From NCBI GenBank assembly GCA_031257795.1, contig JAIRNW010000046.1, forward strand, positions 1 to 12,470: 12,470 nucleotides of DNA, in the 5' to 3' direction. Source of the stretch: Holosporales bacterium (GTDB taxonomy: Bacteria; Pseudomonadota; Alphaproteobacteria; BNTO01). The position numbers and the translations under genes were made by a program. Position 1 is the stretch's first letter; the number at the start of each line of letters is the position of its first letter. The notes beneath the pieces are model-generated. The model did no database searches. It was not told where the DNA came from and worked only from the letters and a program-made list of their open reading frames with translations. Shown one piece after another: positions 8,239 to 12,470 of the stretch.

Positions 8239-10239
8239 TTACCTGCCCGATCTCCCTAACCCGTGTTTACGACCCTTGCTAAACATCCCCTTCACATCAT
8301 CGCAAAAATCAAGAATCCCACGCTTAACAGAGCCCCAAAGACCTGCCTCGCTCTCTTGCTCGTCTTGGCTTTCATCATCAGAAGTGCCAATAATATCTTC
8401 GCTTTTAGTCGCAGCCTTCACACCATCACTGCCGACGAGCCCATCCCACTTTGTACCATCTATAGTAACCCGTCCATCACCATCAACGGTATCAGAATTT
8501 TTGGTGTTTTCCGCTGCAGCTTTTTTCTCCTCTGTTCTCTTGGAAGTTTTATCCGAAGAGCCGCTCTTCTTCTCCTTTTTTTTCTTTGAGCCGCTCTTTC
8601 CTTTTTTCTTATCCTTCTTTTTTTTAGCTGAAGAATCCTTTTCGTCTTCATCTATCTTAATCGCCGAGAACCTCAGAATGCCACTTCTCTTCAGGCGAAT
8701 GAAAACACTCTTATGCCCGCGTTTTCTGGCGCTTTCAATCACTGTTTTGAAATCCTTTGGCGCATTAACGGGCGTTTGATTCACCTCATCTATAACATCG
8801 CCCTTTGTTAAGCCTATATCATCAGCAGGGCTGTCCGGCTCCACCTTAACAACAAGCACGCCCTTCGCGTCTTTATCTCCTCCTTCCTCGCTTGCGGTAT
8901 TCTTCACGAGTGTTAATCCGAGAATCTTAACACTCTTCTCTCCGGTGTGATCGACGTCCGCCTTTTCATCGTTCGGCTTTCCATTAACGCGCTCGAAGTC
9001 CCCCAGCTTAACATCAAGCACAAGTTGTTTCCCTTTCCTAAGAATTGTGATCTTATGCTTAGAATCAACCACGGCCGCGCCAACAGTTCGAGACAGCTTA
9101 CTTATCCCAGTAATCTCCACGTCGTCGAACCTCAGAATAACGTCGCCCAACTCCACGCCCGCCTTGCTAGCCGGCCCGCCCGGCTCAACATAGGCGACCA
9201 CAGCCCCGCCGCTTTGCTTAACGTTCAGGCCTTCCGCCATCTCTTTTGTGAAATCCTGCACTTTGACCCCTAGTGCTCCGCGCTGAATCTTCTTCTTCTT
9301 GATCAGCTGATTTATGACGCTCTCTGCGTTTCTAGACGGAATGGCAAACCCTATCCCGACGTTTCCGCCGGAAGGTGTGATAATCACTGTGTTTATTCCA
9401 ACCACGCCTCCGTCTGCGTTGATCAAGCAACCTCCAGAATTCCCGACATTTATCTGAGCGCTGTGTTGTATGAAATCGTCGTTCAAAACCCTTTCCCCTA
9501 GGTGCAGGTCTCTTGACTTCGCCGATATTATGCCAACCGTCACAGTGTTTCCCAAGCCGAACGGATTCCCGATGGCCAAAACCCACTGGCCCACAGCGGT
9601 TGCGTCAGAGTCACCCCACTCCATCGCCTTAATGGATTTCCTTTTTTCTGATGAAATTTCGGACATCTTGATTCTCAGAACGGCGAGGTCAGAGTGCGGA
9701 TCAACACCATGGACTTCCGCTTTTATTTCCGTTTTATCGTGGAGTAAAATCCGCGCTTTGGTGGAGTTTTCAACAATGTGGCAGTTCGTCACGACGTAAG
9801 CGTACTTCTCGTCAACTTTGATGAAGAACCCAGAGCCTCCAACCAAAATCTTGCGCTTCTTTGCGCCCTCGGCGAAGTTTTTGAAAAAATCCTCAAATGG
9901 AGTTCCTTGGAACCTTTTTGCGAAACCTTCTTCCGGCGATTCATTTTGTGTTTGCTGGGCCACAATACTAATAACACTATCAACCACACGCTTGACAGTT
10001 TCCGTGAAGTCCGGGGAGGAAAGCTCGCGTTGCTTGTTATTTTTTGCGGAGTTTCCAGATTTCTTACCCTTCGTAGATCCAGCATCATCACGCTCGCTAT
10101 TGTTTCCATCGGAAACGCCACTAGGTTTCGCGATATCCTTCTCAGAGACTTGCTTACTTCCGTTGGCTACAGGGAATTCACTACCCAATAACGCCGAAAA
10201 CAGTGACAACAGAAACGCCAAACTTTTTGCTCTCATCAT
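8239..10239 (-). CDS. HtrA/Deg-family periplasmic serine endoprotease with Lys-rich C-terminal extension
   Basis: Deg/HtrA proteases degrade or refold damaged proteins in the periplasm. This 666-residue protein begins with a signal peptide (about 1-26), followed by a polar Ser/Asn/Lys linker. The trypsin-like domain carries H154 (TNCHIV), D184 (HSDLAVL) and S268 (GNSGG). Two PDZ domains lie near 321-410 and 433-527. The flanks of the active site are unusual: NCHIV instead of the common NxHVV, and SAQINVGNSGGCL instead of the common DAAINPGNSGGPL. Beyond PDZ2, where most family members end, come a Lys/Ser stretch (about 533-580), an acidic part and a basic C terminus, about 135 extra residues in all. 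Two ATGs adjoin. GGAG (10245-10242) is only 2 nt from the first (10239) but 5 nt from the second (10236), so the second may be used. It could be called degP or mucD; I cannot choose. Confidence 0.95.
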   Translation of the reverse strand: MMRAKSLAFLLSLFSALLGSEFPVANGSKQVSEKDIAKPSGVSDGNNSERDDAGSTKGKKSGNSAKNNKQRELSSPDFTETVKRVVDSVISIVAQQTQNESPEEGFAKRFQGTPFEDFFKNFAEGAKKRKILVGGSGFFIKVDEKYAYVVTNCHIVENSTKARILLHDKTEIKAEVHGVDPHSDLAVLRIKMSEISSEKRKSIKAMEWGDSDATAVGQWVLAIGNPFGLGNTVTVGIISAKSRDLHLGERVLNDDFIQHSAQINVGNSGGCLINADGGVVGINTVIITPSGGNVGIGFAIPSRNAESVINQLIKKKKIQRGALGVKVQDFTKEMAEGLNVKQSGGAVVAYVEPGGPASKAGVELGDVILRFDDVEITGISKLSRTVGAAVVDSKHKITILRKGKQLVLDVKLGDFERVNGKPNDEKADVDHTGEKSVKILGLTLVKNTASEEGGDKDAKGVLVVKVEPDSPADDIGLTKGDVIDEVNQTPVNAPKDFKTVIESARKRGHKSVFIRLKRSGILRFSAIKIDEDEKDSSAKKKKDKKKGKSGSKKKKEKKSGSSDKTSKRTEEKKAAAENTKNSDTVDGDGRVTIDGTKWDGLVGSDGVKAATKSEDIIGTSDDESQDEQESEAGLWGSVKRGILDFCDDVKGMFSKGRKHGLGRSGR
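8576..8625 (-). repeat. Two A8 homopolymer runs within htrA
   Basis: On the coding (minus) strand, runs of eight A lie at 8583-8576 and 8625-8618 within the lysine-rich segment, along with a shorter A6 run. Such tracts can slip during replication or transcription. One shifted frame stays open to 8460 and would replace the acidic tail with an Arg/Lys-rich tail of roughly 50 residues. Whether slippage occurs is not visible here. Confidence 0.6.
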
Positions 10240-10402
10240 CTCTCCCGAATAAAGTAAAAAATACCCTTCCCCTAACAGCTTAGATGATCATAGCCGTAAA
10301 AGAGCAAAAAAACACTTAAAAATGGACTTGGGCAGACTTCCTTTTTGCATTACCCAGCCAGAACCCGTTGACATAAATGATTTAATTTGAGGATTTTTTC
10401 AG
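10240..10402 (-). promoter_or_regulatory. htrA upstream region with possible promoter
   Basis: This AT-rich stretch lies between htrA and palindromic repeat C. On the minus strand it contains TATGAT (10292-10287), a fair -10 candidate about 50 nt before the start codon. No convincing -35 box lies 16-18 bp upstream; the region there is T-rich. GGGAGAG (10246-10240) is the ribosome binding site. I see no heat-shock-type promoter that I could defend, and no gene. Confidence 0.3.
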
Positions 10403-10566
10403 GAGGAACTGAGCGCAGAAGCGGTGTACTAGACGTGCATGAGCATTCGAGCAACGTCGGGCTCCCGGCAAAGTCGTAGACTTTGTTTGGGCGTCGACTC
10501 GACGAACTCGCAATCTTTTGATGACTGGGTATACGTCAAGTGCAGCTCTTCGCCTGCGCTCAGGAC
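10403..10566. repeat. Palindromic intergenic repeat, copy C
   Basis: This is the most complete palindrome. The outer arms CTGAGCGCA (10409-10417) and TGCGCTCAG (10555-10563) are perfectly complementary. The core is CAAAGTC (10469-10475) and GACTTTG (10479-10485) around GTA, where copies A and B have GCA. Family blocks GAGCATTCGAGC, GGGCTCCCGGC and CTGGGTATAC are present. It lies between the 3' end of the third exported-protein gene and the htrA upstream region. It has no T tract and is not a standard terminator. Confidence 0.87.
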
Positions 10567-10595
10567 CGAATCAACTCGCTGAATGTGAGCCCGCT

Positions 10596-10642
10596 TCGTG
10601 TCCAACGCCCTCGATTCCTTCGATGGTTTGGGATATCACGCT
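10596..10642. repeat. Possible second, decayed half-copy of the palindromic repeat
   Basis: The series CCTCGATTCC-TTCGATGG-TTTGGGATATCAC resembles the right half of the family (CTCGCAAACTTTCG-GGGCTGGGGTATAC) with many substitutions. It lies directly before the stop codon of the minus-strand gene at 10643. The similarity is weak and may be chance. Confidence 0.3.
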
Positions 10643-12142
10643 TTAGGAGGCCGGCTGAAACAATGATGCAACGTAAAAAAACGGCCGCAAAGGCAAAGAA
10701 CACACCCATAGAAACCACGCTCCAGTTTCACGGATAGGTCTGACAACAAAAGACATTACTCCCCGAACAACCGCTACGGGGCCAGATACTACTGGGATCG
10801 ACACTACGCGGCCCATAATTACTTTGACAGTATTCACTAGGGCAAGGAACTTAGCAACATCCGATATAATACCTATGATACCGCCGCTTAATATTCCGTT
10901 GACAACGCCGCTCCATATTCCTTTGATACCGCCGCGCCATATTTTTTCCATGTCCGCAATAAACCCGCGGCAGAGCACACCACAAAAGTCAGAAGCATGC
11001 TCGCAAAAAACCCTGATTCCCCAAATGGCGACTGCAACCGAACTCCTTTCAGCAAAAAAACCAGCCTTTGGTTCGTTGAAGGCGCCATAACAGGCTTGAA
11101 GCGCCCTATGAAGCGCCCCATTGGAAGACAACGGCGGCTTAGCTGTTATGTAAGGATACTTAGCTGTTATGTAAGGATATACCAAAACGAAACAACCAAC
11201 CATAAATTGCACGTATTCGTTTGCAAGCAGAGAACGCGCCATGTTAACAGCCGGCCTGCCTAGCTTTACAAGCAGAGAACACGCCATGTTACAGCCGTTA
11301 ACAGCCGTCCTGCCTAGAGCAGATGGGGTCAGTGCTTTTGCGAGCTTTTTCTTTGCAACAGATGCCTTGCGTGCAACATCATTAGCTACTGCACCAGCTA
11401 GAGAGATCGAACCTTCTCCTACCCACTCCAGGACCTCAACCGCATTCCATAAACCTTTCCTGCTCCACTCAGCAATCGACGCCGTTAGCGGACGTGAAAC
11501 TTCCACTAACCTCCCAACCCCATTAACAGCCTTATCTAAACCTTTCCTGCAACATTTTGCAATCGGCGCCGTTAGCGGACGTGAAGCTTCCACTAACATC
11601 CAAACACCATTAGCAGCCTTATCTAAACCTTTCCTGCAACATTTTGCAATCGGCGCCGTTAGCGGACGTGAAGCTTCCACTAACATCCCAACACCATTAG
11701 CAGCCTTACCTAAACCTTTCCTGCTCCACGCAGCAATCGACGCCATTAGCGAGCGCGACTCGTCACCTAACCGCGCCAAGACGCCGTTCACTGAACGCTT
11801 CCGAAACAATCCAGTAAATGATGTCGGAACAAACGAGTTCCCACTCAATTTTTCGTCAAACTCTGTATTACAGCCATGTGGAATTTTCCGGCGACCTTGC
11901 TTTTTTGCCGTATTCCTGAAAATCTGCTCACTATCGTTGTCCTGTTGAATCTTATCGTCCTGGTTTTCCAGTGTAGAATCCGGGTGAACTTCGGAGGTAT
12001 GGTCGTTTACGGTGAAGTCGTCTGCATATAACCCATCAATACGCGTAATATCTGGCTGCTCATTGGCAGCTTCACTTCCTGGAATGCACGAAAACAAACC
12101 AAGTAATAAGAATAATCGCGTTCTTGTGGTGTTATAAAACAT
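10643..12142 (-). CDS. Exported repeat protein with hydrophobic C-terminal half, unknown function
   Basis: I do not recognise this 499-residue protein. A signal peptide covers residues 1-25, with a GSEA-A cleavage site; LFSC at 16-19 is a marginal lipobox alternative. A polar Asp/Asn/Gln-rich stretch (27-80) follows. Four tandem 29-residue units then fill 129-244 (SRPLTAPIAKCCRKGLDKA... type), with degenerate units on both sides. Further on are two 15-residue repeats (277-308), a doubled YPYITAK (322-335), a hydrophobic segment (309-325), Gly/Ile-rich GI-SG repeats (405-430) and more hydrophobic stretches to the end. This suggests a membrane-inserting or surface protein. A strong promoter lies upstream, but GGAGAG (12167-12162) is 19 nt from the ATG, too far for good use. 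An ATT or CTG codon nearer to it is an alternative start. A role as a host-directed effector is speculative. Confidence 0.82.
   Translation of the reverse strand: MFYNTTRTRLFLLLGLFSCIPGSEAANEQPDITRIDGLYADDFTVNDHTSEVHPDSTLENQDDKIQQDNDSEQIFRNTAKKQGRRKIPHGCNTEFDEKLSGNSFVPTSFTGLFRKRSVNGVLARLGDESRSLMASIAAWSRKGLGKAANGVGMLVEASRPLTAPIAKCCRKGLDKAANGVWMLVEASRPLTAPIAKCCRKGLDKAVNGVGRLVEVSRPLTASIAEWSRKGLWNAVEVLEWVGEGSISLAGAVANDVARKASVAKKKLAKALTPSALGRTAVNGCNMACSLLVKLGRPAVNMARSLLANEYVQFMVGCFVLVYPYITAKYPYITAKPPLSSNGALHRALQACYGAFNEPKAGFFAERSSVAVAIWGIRVFCEHASDFCGVLCRGFIADMEKIWRGGIKGIWSGVVNGILSGGIIGIISDVAKFLALVNTVKVIMGRVVSIPVVSGPVAVVRGVMSFVVRPIRETGAWFLWVCSLPLRPFFYVASLFQPAS
11139..11180 (-). repeat. 21-bp tandem duplication inside the exported repeat protein gene
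   Basis: Two adjacent 21-bp units (11139-11159 and 11160-11180) encode YPYITAK twice. The units are nearly identical, which indicates a recent slippage duplication that kept the frame. Confidence 0.85.
11219..11314 (-). repeat. About 45-bp imperfect duplication inside the exported repeat protein gene
   Basis: Two copies share CAAGCAGAGAAC, CGCCATGTTA and CCTGCCTAG blocks; one copy has a 9-bp insertion. They encode the repeated GR-AVN..MA-SLL motif at residues 277-308. All length changes are multiples of three. Confidence 0.75.
11411..11758 (-). repeat. Four 87-bp tandem repeats encoding 29-residue units
   Basis: The period is 87 bp, or 29 codons, for protein residues 129-244. In the DNA, 11531-11617 and 11618-11704 differ at only one position that I can find (a TGG/GGG change, W to G), while the outer units are more diverged. 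That pattern is typical of recent expansion from the centre of an array. The unit has a basic RKG core and alternating hydrophobic positions, consistent with amphipathic helices. Confidence 0.93.
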
Positions 12143-12177
12143 ACGAATTATCAGAATACAGCTCTCCGCTATAAGCG

Positions 12178-12206
12178 TTTATAGCTTGGCAAAGGCGCTA
12201 TTTCAA
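12178..12206 (-). promoter_or_regulatory. Strong sigma-70-type promoter of the exported repeat protein gene
   Basis: Read on the minus strand, TTGAAA (12206-12201) and TATAAA (12183-12178) are separated by exactly 17 bp, close to consensus. The -10 box is part of AAGCTATAAA (12187-12178), shared with the second paralogue's promoter and with both inverted-repeat arms. Transcription would begin near 12171, giving a leader of about 29 nt that includes GGAGAG. Confidence 0.65.
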
Positions 12207-12286
12207 CTTTTATTCAGTTAAAATCTTTTAGCCCGTCGATATACTAAGCTACAGAAAGAATTGTTGTCAAAAACGAAACACAGACA

Positions 12287-12399
12287 CCTTAACACCCAAC
12301 GCATCTTTACCCCACCGACAAAAACTGTAGAATGCGATCAGTCGTTATCTTAAAAAAGCTATAAATTGTGCGTATTTCCTCAGGTAGCATCGTTCAAGT
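12287..12399. repeat. Right arm of a long inverted repeat (IR-R)
   Basis: This is the reverse complement of 1-114 apart from one missing base in an A run. On the plus strand it contains AAGCTATAAA (12356-12365), facing out of the window, without a good -35 box at 16-18 bp. Its outer end cannot be defined because the left arm reaches the window edge. The 71 bases from 12400 to 12470 show no gene that I can support. Confidence 0.93.
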
Positions 12400-12470
12400 T
12401 TCCACTAAAATTTATTCACACCTTAAAAAACTCTTGCCACGCATAGACGATCGAGTGTTGAAAAACATCA

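Noticed and set aside
8276..8779. Ser/Phe-rich plus-strand open frame opposite htrA
   Set aside because: It is the complement of the Lys-rich htrA tail; the composition is a by-product of Lys and Ser codons.
128..10566. CRISPR array
   Set aside because: The palindromic copies are kilobases apart, over 140 bp long and not regularly spaced. There are no spacers and no cas genes.
10540..10737. Small plus-strand open frame of 65 codons between repeat C and the repeat-protein gene
   Set aside because: It runs through repeat C and then antisense to the 3' end of the minus-strand gene. I see no ribosome binding site.
11241..11948. A 235-codon plus-strand open frame
   Set aside because: It is the antisense shadow of the 87-bp coding repeats, which are a multiple of three and so keep the opposite strand open too. 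The minus frame has the signal peptide and the promoter.
1..12399. Composite transposon with terminal inverted repeats
   Set aside because: No transposase is encoded between the arms, and the interior contains ftsK and a tRNA gene, which are housekeeping. No target-site duplication can be seen because the left arm reaches the window edge.
12455..12470. Start of a further gene at the right edge (GTGTTGAAAAAC)
   Set aside because: There is no ribosome binding site and only a few codons are visible, so it cannot be judged.

Overview
The window looks like chromosomal DNA of an alphaproteobacterium, probably a host-associated or intracellular one. The firmest evidence is the cell-division translocase FtsK at 5734-8049. 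It has the short four-helix membrane domain and the VQTGFDxETG insert common in alphaproteobacterial FtsK. The intracellular lifestyle is inference: large exported proteins of no recognised family, a low-complexity secreted repeat protein and palindromic repeats in nearly every gap recall Rickettsiales or Holosporales genomes. I cannot name the genus.

Layout. Positions 1-392 hold the left arm of a long inverted repeat, a palindromic intergenic repeat (copy A) and a promoter. Two large plus-strand genes follow, 393-2933 and 3091-5559. They encode exported proteins that are diverged tandem paralogues, clearest in a middle block (CxAH..ILLEPD) and in the C-terminal about 150 residues. Palindromic repeat B fills the gap before ftsK, and its right arm contains the ftsK ribosome binding site. 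After ftsK come a decayed repeat remnant and, on the minus strand, tRNA-Arg(CCU) just downstream of an HtrA/Deg-type periplasmic serine protease gene (8239-10239). Repeat C (10403-10566) separates htrA from a third exported protein gene on the minus strand (10643-12142). That protein is built from 29-residue repeats and hydrophobic segments. The right arm of the inverted repeat lies at 12287-12399.

How it fits together. FtsK and the tRNA are housekeeping genes, and HtrA handles quality control in the periplasm. The three unrecognised genes all encode signal peptides, so they act beyond the inner membrane and may be host-interaction proteins, though nothing in the sequence proves this. A 10-bp box, AAGCTATAAA, is the -10 region of good promoters in front of two of them. 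It occurs again in each arm of the inverted repeat, pointing out of the window, so related genes may lie just beyond both ends. The inverted repeat, the paralogue pair, the palindromic family and the recently expanded coding repeats mark this as a rearrangement-prone accessory region around conserved genes. No CRISPR array, transposase, integrase or rRNA was seen.
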